Source: Candidatus Pacearchaeota archaeon
Lineage (GTDB): Archaea; Nanobdellota; Nanobdellia; Pacearchaeales; GW2011-AR1
Length of the DNA: 64,000 nucleotides
Assembly (NCBI GenBank): GCA_019659125.1
Contig: JAIFVX010000001.1
Coordinates: forward strand, 244,097 to 308,096
Reading direction: 5' to 3'
Part shown: positions 17,041 through 26,226 of the stretch, piece after piece
Layout of the letters: each line of letters begins with the position of its first letter
How positions within the stretch are numbered: position 1 is the stretch's first letter
The notes under the pieces: model-generated
The model's database searches: none
Seen by the model: only the letters and a program-made list of their open reading frames with translations
What the model was told of the DNA's origin: nothing
Position numbers and translations under genes: made by a program

Positions 17041-17223
17041 TCAGCCGAGTTGCCACCAGCGGATGGGATTGGGATTAAGGATGAGGGCAGTGATTGCCAT
17101 GACGAAGAAAAGCATCGTAGTAAAAAGAGTGTGCGGAGTGCGATAGGTGCGGAAAATAAATGAGGTGAAAGCAAGACATAGGCTTGCACTTGTCATAAGT
17201 AAGAACGCATGATCGCGATGCAT
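17041..17223 (-). CDS. Small membrane protein, two transmembrane segments (60 aa)
   Basis: Two predicted membrane segments with LFFVMAITALILNP in the second. It is similar in layout to the adjacent downstream gene, which suggests tandem duplication. A TTAAAT box ~24 nt before the ATG supports it as the first gene of the pair. Function unknown. Confidence 0.55.
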   Translation of the reverse strand: MHRDHAFLLMTSASLCLAFTSFIFRTYRTPHTLFTTMLFFVMAITALILNPNPIRWWQLG

Positions 17224-17298
17224 AACACTAGAAAGAAAAGCTCCTTAAATAACTATCGAACATACGAATAGTTAAAAAGAAAGAGAGCATGTAGAGGT

Positions 17299-17787
17299 AT
17301 GATGAAGTTGTATACTGGTTGTGTCGATGACGGCTTGGAACATAAGGAGAAAAGACTTATCCGCTACCTTACTGTTTCGCGGCTTTCAGATCGGTTTGGC
17401 TTGCATGCTAGGGAAGATCTATGGAAGGGAGTGCATACTCCACAGGGATATGTTCACTTGTTTGATGAATGGCTACCCAATATTGGCCCTGACGGCAAGG
17501 ATGTCAATGCATGGTATCGTAACGACATAAGCTGGAATGAGTTTGTCGTTAAGTATAATAAAAAACTAGCAACAGGGCCTGTCCAAAGGAAGCTTGTTGA
17601 AATCGTAAAGAACCTCCGTGAATATGACTTCTACAATCATCCAGGTATTGTACTTCAATGCGTCTGCAAAGCAGAAGGTAATGAGCCTCCTGAGGAAATC
17701 CATTGTCATCGAATAATGCTTGCCAACACGATACGAGGTCTCATGAAGACATTTCATGGAGCAGACCTCAAGATTGAGCATCTCTAA
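17299..17787 (+). CDS. DUF488-like protein
   Basis: The 162-aa protein matches the DUF488 plan: an N-terminal YTG strand, a long middle with W...YRNDISWNEFVVKYNKKL, and a C-terminal cysteine strand (VLQCVCKAEG) followed by the family's CHR motif in EIHCHRIMLANTIRG. The biochemical function of DUF488 is not established. Two adjacent ATGs exist. A TAGTTAAAAAG box lies about 25 nt upstream. Divergent from the small membrane-protein pair. Confidence 0.55.
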   Translation: MMKLYTGCVDDGLEHKEKRLIRYLTVSRLSDRFGLHAREDLWKGVHTPQGYVHLFDEWLPNIGPDGKDVNAWYRNDISWNEFVVKYNKKLATGPVQRKLVEIVKNLREYDFYNHPGIVLQCVCKAEGNEPPEEIHCHRIMLANTIRGLMKTFHGADLKIEHL

Positions 17788-17823
17788 GCAACAGCCTTAA
17801 AACCCCTCTTTCTGTCTAATTTC

Positions 17824-18786
17824 ATGGCCTATGATATGAAACCTTTGTTTAGAGAAAGAATGGAAAAACTCCTTCCAAAGAAAGAGGATTTTGAGAAATT
17901 TGAGAAGATAGTTCATACTTCACCAAGGAACTTCATCCGTTGTAACACCTTAAAGATAACTTCTCATGAATTGTATGAGCGATTGAAGAAACGCTGGAAC
18001 GTTTCACAACCTTTTCCATCAGCTCCTGAAATTATGGTCATAGAGTCAGAGCTTGGCCCAGGGGAGCTAGGAAATGCCCTTGAGCATCTGCTTGGGTACT
18101 ATTATGTCCAGGAACTTTCAAGTATGCTCTCAGTCCTTGCACTCAATCCCCAACCAGGAGAGTTTGTCTTAGATGTATGTGCATCTCCAGGATCAAAGAC
18201 AACCCAGATAGCGGCGAAAATGGAAAATCAAGGCACACTTATTGCAAATGACGTACGAACTGACAGAATCAAGATACTGTCATCAAACCTTGAGAGGTGT
18301 GGGATCTCAAATAGCATTATAACACAGAATGATGGGGTTGTCCTATGCGAGCGGCTGTCAAAGACGGACTTCAAGTTCGATAAGATACTTCTTGACGCTC
18401 CGTGCTCAGGTGAAGGGACTTTGCGAAGCTCACCGAAGACCTTTGTCATGTGGAATCCCAAGGTAATCAAGAATCTTTCACGGCAACAGAAGAAACTCTT
18501 TGCTAATGCGGTAAAATGCCTTAAAGTGGGAGGCCAGATTGTCTATTCCACCTGCACGCACGCCCCTGAAGAGAATGAGGAGGTTGTTGACTTCGCTCTT
18601 TCCAATTTCCCTCTTCATCTTGAATCCATTCATTTACCCGTGAAATGCAGGCCGGGAGTAAAGGACTGGGAAGACAAGCACTATTCAAAAGAAGTTGAAC
18701 ACACCTGTAGAATCTATCCTCAAGATAATGATTCAGAAGGCTTCTTTGTTTCCAAGTTCACGTTGAAGGAGGAAATTAAAGCATGA
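17824..18786 (+). CDS. NSUN/RsmB-family RNA 5-methylcytosine methyltransferase
   Basis: Methylates C5 of cytosine in tRNA or rRNA using SAM. The 320-aa protein has the substrate-binding FIRCNTLK motif, SAM motif VLDVCASPGSKTTQIA (~116-131), the DAPCSGEGTLR motif with Cys194, and the nucleophile motif STCTHAPEENE with Cys244. It lacks an RNA-binding PUA domain of its own; a PUA protein is encoded immediately downstream with a 4-nt overlap, so the two probably act together. Archaeal relatives modify tRNA, but the target here is inferred only. Confidence 0.9.
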   Translation: MAYDMKPLFRERMEKLLPKKEDFEKFEKIVHTSPRNFIRCNTLKITSHELYERLKKRWNVSQPFPSAPEIMVIESELGPGELGNALEHLLGYYYVQELSSMLSVLALNPQPGEFVLDVCASPGSKTTQIAAKMENQGTLIANDVRTDRIKILSSNLERCGISNSIITQNDGVVLCERLSKTDFKFDKILLDAPCSGEGTLRSSPKTFVMWNPKVIKNLSRQQKKLFANAVKCLKVGGQIVYSTCTHAPEENEEVVDFALSNFPLHLESIHLPVKCRPGVKDWEDKHYSKEVEHTCRIYPQDNDSEGFFVSKFTLKEEIKA

Positions 18787-19238
18787 ACGTACGATTCCTA
18801 GCATCAAAAGAGAAGAAAGAGATCATAGAGCAGTTGGACGAGCAGTTTGGCATTTCAGAGCTGCCGTATCTATTGATAGAGACGGGAAAGGAAAAGATAC
18901 GAGGATTTTCAGGGACGATGAGCAAGGATGAGATTATGGAGCTAGGAAGACTTGCAAGGATAGAAATTATTGGATTGTATGCAATAAAAAGGGAGCTTCA
19001 GGGAGAGATGCGATTAAGTTTCGATGCCACCCAGATTCTCAAGGATAAGATAACAAGGAATATCGTAAAAATCAACGATGAACAGCTGCATGAGTGGATA
19101 CGAGGAAGGGACTTGTTGATTAAAGGAGAAAAAGGCCTTGTAGTTATTCAGCATAATCAAGATTTCATAGGATGCGGGGCATCAAACGGAGAAAAGATAT
19201 TCAACTATATCCCTAAGGAACGAAGAATACGGAAATGA
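18783..19238 (+). CDS. PUA-domain RNA-binding protein, partner of the m5C methyltransferase
   Basis: The 151-aa protein has an N-terminal alpha/beta part and a C-terminal PUA-like domain (about 70-151) ending with the signature QDFIGCGASNGEKIFNYIPKE, close to the GxG...NYxPKERR pattern of PUA domains in archaeal RNA-modification enzymes. The start codon overlaps the methyltransferase stop (ATGA), which supports joint translation. It is likely to bring the methyltransferase to its RNA. Confidence 0.75.
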   Translation: MNVRFLASKEKKEIIEQLDEQFGISELPYLLIETGKEKIRGFSGTMSKDEIMELGRLARIEIIGLYAIKRELQGEMRLSFDATQILKDKITRNIVKINDEQLHEWIRGRDLLIKGEKGLVVIQHNQDFIGCGASNGEKIFNYIPKERRIRK

Positions 19239-19868
19239 TTACGCTGCTTGCTTCTGAGGTCTGTACAAAGAATCATTAAGAGGAAGCTTGAGGGTCTTAT
19301 GCATCTTTTCTTCAAGAGGAACATAGTTTCCATAGTCCTTAATAAAGTCAAGTTTTGTCTCGTTCATGACATTCTTTCGTACCATTCTCTCGAATGATCC
19401 GCTCTCAAGCGCAGGCCCTACAACGGGAAGTACATAACGAACGGGCTTTAGGGCAAGGTGTGTGAGAGCACCATACCAGTCATGGGATTTCTTTACATAG
19501 CTGTATAATGCAGGAAGTTCTGCAATGCTTTTGATAGCAAAGAGAGCATATCCAAGTCCTGTGACGTTTGCAAGAGGACTATTGGAAGCGTATGCAAATA
19601 CATCGTTCGCGACTGCAAGAGCCATCGACCCTTTGGAAGATACTTTTCTTCCAATGCCATCAAGTTCTCTGTCATACCTAGCGAGATGCTCATCAAGCTT
19701 TCTCTCAAGAGCACTTTCCATTCTTTGCTTGTCCTCTTCAGGCACATCGGCAGCAAAATAACTTTTTAGCTCATGCTGTTTCAGGTAGTCAAGCATTCGA
19801 GGCCTGTCTGAAGTGAAGCTTGCTCGTGTTCGGCTTGCCGCTTTTGATACATAATCTACTAAACTCAT
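19239..19868 (-). CDS. Hypothetical protein, 209 aa, with one hydrophobic central segment
   Basis: Not recognised. The N-terminal ~85 residues are charged and helical. The middle (about 85-125) has a weakly hydrophobic stretch (LANVTGLGYALFAIKSIAELPALYSYV) that may touch the membrane, and the C-terminus is basic and hydrophilic. Its start overlaps the stop of the CBS-domain gene by 4 nt, so the two form an operon. Confidence 0.55.
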   Translation of the reverse strand: MSLVDYVSKAASRTRASFTSDRPRMLDYLKQHELKSYFAADVPEEDKQRMESALERKLDEHLARYDRELDGIGRKVSSKGSMALAVANDVFAYASNSPLANVTGLGYALFAIKSIAELPALYSYVKKSHDWYGALTHLALKPVRYVLPVVGPALESGSFERMVRKNVMNETKLDFIKDYGNYVPLEEKMHKTLKLPLNDSLYRPQKQAA

Positions 19869-20254
19869 TGTTTCTCCTTTCCTATTGAGGCCAATACATG
19901 ACCTACAAGATCGTGATATGATATGATCCCAATAAGCTTTCCATGCTCGGTTACAGGGCAGGTGAATGTCTTCAGTTCGTTCATGATATCTAATGCCTTT
20001 TCCATGCCCTCGGCAACATCAACAGACTTTACATTCCTCACCATGACATCCTCTGCCTTTTGATCATGTTTTCCATCGGCCAAAGTCTTGTACACTAGAT
20101 CAGTAGTTGTAATAATTCCCAAAAGTTTGTGCTGAGCATCAACAACAAAGATCCTTCTATCCTTGTGATCCTTTAGTTTCTTTGCAATAAATGAAACGGA
20201 GTCATCTGTAGCGCAGGCAAGCGCGTTATGCAATGTTATTTTTTTGATATCCAT
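19865..20254 (-). CDS. CBS-domain pair protein
   Basis: The 129-aa protein consists of two CBS motifs (about residues 8-62 and 70-125), with the typical DHKDRRIFVVD and LLGIITTTDLV strands in the first and LIGIISYHDLV in the second. Tandem CBS units bind adenine nucleotides and act as energy or ligand sensors. No enzymatic domain is attached. It is co-transcribed with the following 209-aa gene, which may be the output partner. Confidence 0.88.
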   Translation of the reverse strand: MDIKKITLHNALACATDDSVSFIAKKLKDHKDRRIFVVDAQHKLLGIITTTDLVYKTLADGKHDQKAEDVMVRNVKSVDVAEGMEKALDIMNELKTFTCPVTEHGKLIGIISYHDLVGHVLASIGKEKQ

Positions 20255-20278
20255 GGTTAGGTGTATGCAAAGCTCTAT

Positions 20279-21427
20279 TTAACTATTTCGCGCCTTCCTC
20301 CATCGGTTTTTGATTGTAGAGATTCTCGTTTTAACATTCTTAAATCCTATAGAGATTTTTTTCCCAATTAAATATCCAGCACTCTTTGCTCCACCATATC
20401 CTCTGCCCATAACTCTTCCGGCTCCAGCAACTCCACGAACTCCATGTCTTCCTGCAGAAACTGAAAGGGGGCCAACCCATCGGAATGGTTTGGCGATCTT
20501 ATATCCTATAATTGCTGATGCAAGAAGTCCTACGCCAAGAGCGATGTCTCCTGCATGCTCTGCAGTATATGGTTTCAAACCATATTTATCTGCTTGCTGG
20601 ATAACCTGCGCGTACTGAAGATTGTTGCTTCCCTTGTAAATTGTATCGACGTTTTCCTTAGTAAGACGAGACATATCATCAATCAATTTAGAGACTCCGT
20701 TGTATTCTCTAACGAGTTTAACCAAAGTTTCTCTTCCATCCTTATCAGGGGCTCCCTGAACTGCTTCGTTTGCAGCAAGTTTACTGGACTGCTCTCCAAG
20801 CTGTATCTCGAGTTTGCCCCGTGCCTGATATGCTTCATCACGCAGCTGGACAAGATCATTATAGTTATGAGTAAATTCCTGAGTGCCTCGCTTTTGAGTA
20901 TCTTCCTTGCTTTTTCCAGTCACCAAAGGAATAGTCTTTTCAAAAATCTTCTGTTTCATACTTCGCAATCCTTGGATCGGCGCGCTCTGGGCGCCAGGAG
21001 TATGTTCGGAAGCTCGCTGGAATCCCTGGAGGGCCGTATTAGAGGCCTTCAGTGCTTTAGAGAAGTATCCCTCATTTGAATAGGCAATATAGTCCTGTCG
21101 CACATTGTCAGGTAAAGTAGAGAGGTAATGACTAGAGATACCTTTTTCAGAGCCATGGTTGAAGATGGCTGTGGCGGTCTCAAGAGCATGGAGACCTTTT
21201 CCAATCCCTGTTCCAAGACTATAAGCAGTATCTCCAAGATAATGATTAAATGCATAGGCCGCACCACTAGCAGCTGCAATCTGGACTGCTATACCAGATC
21301 TCACTGAGAGCTTCTCGCGACTTCGATCGATTCGCAACCCTCGAACTTCCCCTTCAAGAGACTTGAGCTGTAAAACAAGATCGTTATAACTAGCTGGCTT
21401 TGGTTCCAAGGATTGATTTTCATCCAT
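20279..21427 (-). CDS. Hypothetical protein, 382 aa, coiled coil with two hydrophobic regions and a basic tail
   Basis: Not recognised. An N-terminal coiled-coil-like start (residues 12-40), a small-residue hydrophobic stretch (about 46-75), a long charged helical middle (120-280), a second hydrophobic segment (about 292-312) and a Gly/Arg/Lys-rich C-terminal tail. The layout suggests a membrane-associated structural protein with a nucleic-acid- or lipid-binding basic tail. No enzyme motif seen. Confidence 0.55.
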   Translation of the reverse strand: MDENQSLEPKPASYNDLVLQLKSLEGEVRGLRIDRSREKLSVRSGIAVQIAAASGAAYAFNHYLGDTAYSLGTGIGKGLHALETATAIFNHGSEKGISSHYLSTLPDNVRQDYIAYSNEGYFSKALKASNTALQGFQRASEHTPGAQSAPIQGLRSMKQKIFEKTIPLVTGKSKEDTQKRGTQEFTHNYNDLVQLRDEAYQARGKLEIQLGEQSSKLAANEAVQGAPDKDGRETLVKLVREYNGVSKLIDDMSRLTKENVDTIYKGSNNLQYAQVIQQADKYGLKPYTAEHAGDIALGVGLLASAIIGYKIAKPFRWVGPLSVSAGRHGVRGVAGAGRVMGRGYGGAKSAGYLIGKKISIGFKNVKTRISTIKNRWRKARNS

Positions 21428-21504
21428 AAATTTTCTATAAAGAAATAGTATTTAAAACTTTCTAATGATGTAACTTAAAGGTAGTGAAAATTTATGGACA
21501 AGAA

Positions 21505-22041
21505 TTAGACAGGTCTGCGATACCACATATAACCTGCAAGCACCATAATACATGCAATCACAATGCCCACAAGGAATGCATTTCTATGCGCAGCATTTCC
21601 GCTTGCAGCTCCCGTAATAGGGGCGTTCGTTACCTCTTGGGGAGTTTCATTCACCGGTGTTGCTACTTCGGTTGTGTCTGAAGCAGTTGCAATTGCGTGA
21701 AATGAAGCCACAGTACGTGTCGTGTCATCATCATTTGAATCAGAAGGTGGATGAGAGCTTAAGGGAACAAGTTCAGTCTGATTCTCCTGAGTTTCATTAT
21801 TTCCTAGGGTGTTTGTAGAATTCTGCTGCGTAGTGTTTGTTGTAGTCTGAGTGTCATTGGTAGTAGGATTTGTTGTATTAGTAGTGTTCTGATGTGTGTT
21901 GTTCGTTAAAGGAGTGCCGCTATCATTCTGGTGAACTGTTGTAGTATCTCTGTTAGTTCCAACATCACACTGAGAGCCGCTTGCATAGACAAAACTAAGG
22001 CTTAATATTGCTAAGAGCGTAGCAAGGAGAAAGAATTTCAT
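21505..22041 (-). CDS. Secreted Thr/Asn-rich surface protein with C-terminal membrane anchor
   Basis: The 178-aa protein has a signal peptide (first ~20 residues), a low-complexity Thr/Asn/Gln stalk with many N-x-T sequons (NNTHQNTTNTT and similar) expected to be glycosylated, and a C-terminal transmembrane helix with a short basic end (YRRPV). The PITGAASG motif precedes the helix. It is probably displayed on the cell surface with the stalk exposed. No folded domain is evident. Confidence 0.65.
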   Translation of the reverse strand: MKFFLLATLLAILSLSFVYASGSQCDVGTNRDTTTVHQNDSGTPLTNNTHQNTTNTTNPTTNDTQTTTNTTQQNSTNTLGNNETQENQTELVPLSSHPPSDSNDDDTTRTVASFHAIATASDTTEVATPVNETPQEVTNAPITGAASGNAAHRNAFLVGIVIACIMVLAGYMWYRRPV

Positions 22042-22101
22042 ATTCTAAGGAATATAATATAGTATGCCGTTCAACTATATAAACATTATGCAAGGCAAGG
22101 C

Positions 22102-22109
22102 TTTTAAAA
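22102..22109 (+). promoter_or_regulatory. TATA box of map
   Basis: TTTTAAAA, centre 25.5 nt before the ATG at 22131, so the mRNA is probably leaderless. Confidence 0.5.
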
Positions 22110-22130
22110 CTCTTAATATAGTTCAGTGAT

Positions 22131-23009
22131 ATGGACATAGAAAAGTTAAAACGAGCGGGAGCGATTGCAAAGGAAGTAGTAGCATACGCTCGAGGAATGG
22201 TGAAGAAAGGCATGCCGTTGCTTGAAATTGCTGATAAAATAGAATCAAAGATCCGGGAGTTGAAGGCAAATCCAGCATTTCCAGTCAATCTCTCTATCAA
22301 TGAGATAGCTGCTCATGCAACTCCTTCCGCTAACGATGAAACTCGTGCTTCTGGATTGCTTAAGATAGACATTGGCGTCCATATTGATGGATATGTGGCC
22401 GATACAGCTTTCTCATTGGATTTAGAAGGCGATGAAGAAAATAAAAGACTGATCGCGGCTGCAGAAGAAGCGTTGAAACACGGAGTAAAGGAAATAAATA
22501 TTGGAACACCATTAAAAAAGATAGGAAAAGCCATTGAGAGTGCAATAAAATCCTATAACGTGCAACCAATACAAAACCTTTCAGGGCATTCTATAGAACA
22601 ATATGACTTGCATTCAGGAATCACCATTCCTAACTACGATAACCATCAAGAGACAGAAATAGCTCAAGGAGTGTATGCCATAGAACCATTTGCAACCTCT
22701 GGCTTAGGAGAAGTCAAGGATGGAAAACCCTCGGGAATTTACCATCTTGAAAAGCCGGGCAATGTCAGAGATTCTTTCGCGCGGGAAGTGCTAGCATTCA
22801 TAGAAGAAGAATATGCTACACTCCCTTTTTGTTCCCGCTGGATTCATCACAAATTTGGTTCCCGAGGGTTGATTGCATTAAAAAGAATTGAAGAGGCAGG
22901 CCTTCTTCATCACTATTCTCAACTAGTAGAAAAGAGCGGGAAGAAGGTTGCACAGGCCGAACATACAGTTCTGCTGACAAAAAAGGAAAAGATAGTCACG
23001 ACACTCTAA
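22131..23009 (+). CDS. map: Methionine aminopeptidase, type II
   Basis: Removes the initiator methionine co-translationally. The 292-aa protein has the five dinuclear metal ligands D80 and D91 (KIDIG...VADTAFS), H153 (SGHSIEQYDLH), E185 (YAIEPFATS) and E277 (QAEHTVLL), plus the substrate His62 (AAHATPS). The insertion between H153 and E185 and the ~290-aa length fit archaeal type II enzymes. The stop overlaps the convergent gene by 4 nt. Confidence 0.95.
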   Translation: MDIEKLKRAGAIAKEVVAYARGMVKKGMPLLEIADKIESKIRELKANPAFPVNLSINEIAAHATPSANDETRASGLLKIDIGVHIDGYVADTAFSLDLEGDEENKRLIAAAEEALKHGVKEINIGTPLKKIGKAIESAIKSYNVQPIQNLSGHSIEQYDLHSGITIPNYDNHQETEIAQGVYAIEPFATSGLGEVKDGKPSGIYHLEKPGNVRDSFAREVLAFIEEEYATLPFCSRWIHHKFGSRGLIALKRIEEAGLLHHYSQLVEKSGKKVAQAEHTVLLTKKEKIVTTL

Positions 23010-23473
23010 ATTCTTTGAGCAAGCCCATAATTTTTAGAGCATTCTCTTATATACTCAATCATAAAAACCAGACTCTCTCCAACCTTGGAAGGATTTTCGT
23101 TAGCAAAAAAAATAATACTATCGGCCAAATATTCAATGCCTCGTGATTCTTTTCTTCCCCATCTAAAGGAGTGTAGTGGAGACCCCATAGATTGAAACAT
23201 CTTATTAGGGAATAAATGAGCTATTGATACGTTATCCTTAGACAACCTTAGTCCTATGGATACATTGTATCGGCATGGGTCGGCTATAGAACTTAAAGTC
23301 ACATCAAAAAATTTCTCTCTGTTTCCCATAGCTAAAGTTTTATTCATATAGAAAAAAGAGTCGTTTATTGATGCAGGTAACGCTTCTATAGAAAGATAAC
23401 CTTTTGCGCTAAGACGTCCTTCAACTGCTTTCACTATCTCTGCTTTTGAATTAACAATAGGTCCAGCCATCAT
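23006..23473 (-). CDS. Hypothetical protein, about 155 aa
   Basis: Not recognised. A soluble protein with a helical N-terminus (NSKAEIVKAVEGRL), a beta-rich middle and a C-terminal amphipathic helix (VGESLVFMIEYIREC). The frame runs 21 codons further upstream into cdc48, but two ATGs at 23473 and 23470 are the likelier starts and leave a 34-nt gap after cdc48. It may be the last gene of the cdc48 operon. Confidence 0.5.
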   Translation of the reverse strand: MMAGPIVNSKAEIVKAVEGRLSAKGYLSIEALPASINDSFFYMNKTLAMGNREKFFDVTLSSIADPCRYNVSIGLRLSKDNVSIAHLFPNKMFQSMGSPLHSFRWGRKESRGIEYLADSIIFFANENPSKVGESLVFMIEYIRECSKNYGLAQRI

Positions 23474-23507
23474 AAAAAGAGAAAAAAAGCGATTATAAGG
23501 ATTTGTA

Positions 23508-25808
23508 TTATCCAGTATAGATAGGCCCGAGCTCAAGGCCTGCTTTTGCGTTCTTCAAGTAATACTCTTCCATCTTCTTGTAACGCTTTGCCATGTCTGC
23601 TGAAACTGAAGGCTTGACCTTCTTGAATGCGTCGTCAAAATCACTCTTAGTGACGAGTTTTGCATTCTGGTCCCTTCGCAATGCTGTCAAAGCTGCCTCT
23701 CTGATGAGTCCCTCTATGTCTGCTCCTACAAATCCCTCGCTATGTACGACCATCTCATCGACTTTCACATCGGGAGAAAGTGGTGTATTCTTCAAATGTA
23801 CATCAAAGATTTTTCTCCTGCTTTCAGCATCAGGGACATCGACAAGGATAATCCTGTCAAATCGTCCCGGTCGCAGCAATGCAGGGTCAATCATATCAGG
23901 TCTGTTGGTGGCTCCAATGATGGTAACATCTTTCAGATCTTCAAGTCCATCCATTTCAGCAAGCAATTGATTGAGCACTCGTTCAGTGACCTTCGTTCCT
24001 GCTTCAACCCCTCTTCGTCCAGCAAGAGCGTCAATCTCGTCAAAGAATACGATGCAAGGAGATACCTGTCGTGCTCTCTCGAATACCTTTCGTACTCCCT
24101 CCTCGGATTTTCCTACCCACATGGAGAGCAACGATGGACCTTTAACTTGGATGAAGTTTGCCTCGCTTTCCTTGGCAACAGCTTTTGCAAGCAAGGTCTT
24201 ACCCGTTCCAGGAGGTCCATATAATAAAATACCTCGAGGAGGTCGTATTCCCAGTCGTTTGAAGCTCTCAGGACTCTTAAGAGGAAGTTCTACTGCTTCC
24301 TTAAGAGATACCTTTGTCTTATCAAGACCTCCAATATCTTCCCACCCAACATTTGGTGTTTCAACAAGAACCTCTCTCATAGCGCTTGGCCTGACAACTT
24401 TCAAAGCCTCTTCGAAATCATCGTTCTTAATGACGATCTTGTCAAGAGACTCATTTGAAATAGGCTCATCGTCTTTTTCTTTTTCCTGCCATTCAGGAAG
24501 CCATTTTCTAAGGACATTCATAGCAGCCTCTTTTGTTAAGGCTGCCAAGTCTGCTCCTACAAATCCATGAGTCTTAGCAGCAAGGTTTTGAAGATTGACA
24601 TCCTTGAATAACGGCATGGTTCGTGTATGAATCTTAAGGATATTCAACCTTCCATTCTTGTCAGGCACAGAGATTTCGATCTCTCGATCAAATCGTCCCG
24701 GCCTTCGCAATGCCTGGTCAATAGAGTTAACTCTGTTGGTGGCTCCAATGACAATGACTCTCCCTCTCGATTTAAGGCCATCCATCATGGTCAATAACTG
24801 TGAAACCACTCTCCTCTCTACCTCTCCCTGAACATCCTCTCGCTTCGGCGCGATAGCGTCAATCTCGTCGATGAAAATGATACTGGGGGCATTCTTCTCT
24901 GCATCCTCGAAAATATCTCGGATTTTCTTTTCAGATTCTCCATAGAACTTGCTCATGATTTCAGGTCCATTAAGAAGAATAAAGTTTGCTTCAGATTCAT
25001 TGGCAACAGCTTTTGCAAGCAAGGTCTTACCCGTTCCAGGAGGTCCATGAAGCAAAACTCCCTTAGGGGGCTCAATACCTAATTTCTCGAAAACCTCTGG
25101 ATGTTTCAACGGTAGTTCAACCATCTCTCGAATCTTCTTGACCTCATCAGTTAATCCTCCAATATCCTCATACGTAACGTCGGGAACAGTTTCCTCGGCG
25201 ACATCAACCGATTTAGAATTAAGCATGATTTCAGTATCTTCGTTAATGATAGTAGGGCCTGCAGGGCTTGTAGAGGCAACTAAGAATTTTATCTGCTGGA
25301 ATCCCTGGAATCCAAAGTTCTGACCAAACAGCTCGTTCAGATCATTGAATATGTCTGGGAATCCTTCATTCATCATGTCTCTGCGTCTTTGCACTCCACC
25401 TAATGAAATGATATCCCCCTTGATGACAGCTCTGCCAAGCAATCCATTCTTGAACATCTCAGGATCTCCATGAATAGTAACTCCCTGCTGTGCAGGTGCA
25501 ATAGAAACTTTTGTCGCGGGTTTTGAAACTGCTTTCTTGACAACTACCTGCTCGCCTACACCAGTTCTTGCATTTCTTCTGATAAGACCGTCAATACGAA
25601 TGATCTTTTCGCCAACGTCGGCAGGATATGCTCTGTCAACAACAGCCACAGTCTCTCTGCCTCCCTTAATAGCAATAATATCTCCCCGAGCAAGTCCGAG
25701 CGACTTCATTAACTGAGGGTCAATCCTGGCTACGCCTTTGTAAACGTCGTCCTGAAGCGCTTCAACAACTTTTAATCGTATTTCTTTTAATGTTGGTTCA
25801 TCTTTCAT
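23508..25808 (-). CDS. cdc48: Cdc48/VCP-type AAA+ ATPase
   Basis: Double-ring unfoldase that extracts and unfolds proteins for degradation. The 766-aa protein has a Cdc48 N-domain (residues ~1-180), D1 with Walker A GPPGTGKT and Walker [11 protein letters not shown], and D2 with a second GPPGTGKT and [12 protein letters not shown], plus ATNR sensor and RRPGRFD arginine-finger motifs in both rings. The usual hydrophobic proteasome-docking tail is not obvious; it ends GPIYTG. Start at [10 protein letters not shown] with GGAGG eight nt before it; the start lies inside the end of the upstream regulator gene (11-nt overlap). Confidence 0.97.
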   Translation of the reverse strand: MKDEPTLKEIRLKVVEALQDDVYKGVARIDPQLMKSLGLARGDIIAIKGGRETVAVVDRAYPADVGEKIIRIDGLIRRNARTGVGEQVVVKKAVSKPATKVSIAPAQQGVTIHGDPEMFKNGLLGRAVIKGDIISLGGVQRRRDMMNEGFPDIFNDLNELFGQNFGFQGFQQIKFLVASTSPAGPTIINEDTEIMLNSKSVDVAEETVPDVTYEDIGGLTDEVKKIREMVELPLKHPEVFEKLGIEPPKGVLLHGPPGTGKTLLAKAVANESEANFILLNGPEIMSKFYGESEKKIRDIFEDAEKNAPSIIFIDEIDAIAPKREDVQGEVERRVVSQLLTMMDGLKSRGRVIVIGATNRVNSIDQALRRPGRFDREIEISVPDKNGRLNILKIHTRTMPLFKDVNLQNLAAKTHGFVGADLAALTKEAAMNVLRKWLPEWQEKEKDDEPISNESLDKIVIKNDDFEEALKVVRPSAMREVLVETPNVGWEDIGGLDKTKVSLKEAVELPLKSPESFKRLGIRPPRGILLYGPPGTGKTLLAKAVAKESEANFIQVKGPSLLSMWVGKSEEGVRKVFERARQVSPCIVFFDEIDALAGRRGVEAGTKVTERVLNQLLAEMDGLEDLKDVTIIGATNRPDMIDPALLRPGRFDRIILVDVPDAESRRKIFDVHLKNTPLSPDVKVDEMVVHSEGFVGADIEGLIREAALTALRRDQNAKLVTKSDFDDAFKKVKPSVSADMAKRYKKMEEYYLKNAKAGLELGPIYTG

Positions 25809-26160
25809 TATCAAATCCTCCGAACCGGACGCTGAGACGTCCAAAGTCCTCAAAGCACAATTTTACCATATCATCCATGTCCTTTTGTGCCTGTTTCATC
25901 TCATGGACAAAATCGACAATTTCTTTGGGAATGCTGATGGCGTGGCTATTTCCTACCACACGTAATTTAACACTGAATGTTTTTCCTTTCAAGGTATTAA
26001 AGTGCTCGAAAGAATTTAAATCTGCCGGATGAATCACAATATCATGGCATTGGGGGCATTCCACTGCCCGCAATTCCAGTCCAGAACGCTGGACTAAAGC
26101 CGGCTGCATTTCCTTCTTGCATGTCTTGCAAACAATCGTCGTATCAAATATATCAGTCAT
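25798..26160 (-). CDS. Zinc-ribbon/AbrB-like (SpoVT/MazE fold) regulator upstream of cdc48
   Basis: The 120-aa protein has an N-terminal zinc ribbon (C11, C14, C35, C38) and a swapped-hairpin AbrB-like DNA-binding segment (about 60-85: TFSVKLRVVGNSHAISIPKE). AbrB-fold proteins bind DNA as dimers, often at their own promoter. It overlaps cdc48 by 11 nt, so it is co-transcribed and probably coupled. TGTATA repeats between its TATA region and ATG could be its operator. A role in controlling cdc48 is inferred. Confidence 0.75.
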   Translation of the reverse strand: MTDIFDTTIVCKTCKKEMQPALVQRSGLELRAVECPQCHDIVIHPADLNSFEHFNTLKGKTFSVKLRVVGNSHAISIPKEIVDFVHEMKQAQKDMDDMVKLCFEDFGRLSVRFGGFDNER

Positions 26161-26169
26161 ATCCGTAAA

Positions 26170-26192
26170 TGTATATACTCAAAGGTGTATAC
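26170..26192. promoter_or_regulatory. TGTATA repeat, candidate operator of the AbrB-like/cdc48 operon
   Basis: TGTATATAC (26170-26178) and TGTATAC (26186-26192) are direct repeats 16 nt apart, located just before the ATG of the regulator gene. They contain inverted GTATAC symmetry. The divergent gene at 26227 has its own ATTTAAAT box (26197-26204) 26.5 nt from its ATG. Confidence 0.4.
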
Positions 26193-26226
26193 AAGTATTT
26201 AAATCTTATTGTCTTATAACAGTCAT

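Noticed and set aside
23971-24570. Plus-strand open frame of 199 codons inside cdc48
   Set aside because: Mirror frame of a highly conserved AAA+ gene; Ser-rich translation without family features.
26209-26226. Upstream TTG start for the coiled-coil gene
   Set aside because: The ATTTAAAT box is 26.5 nt from the ATG at 26227, which fits the local promoter rule better.
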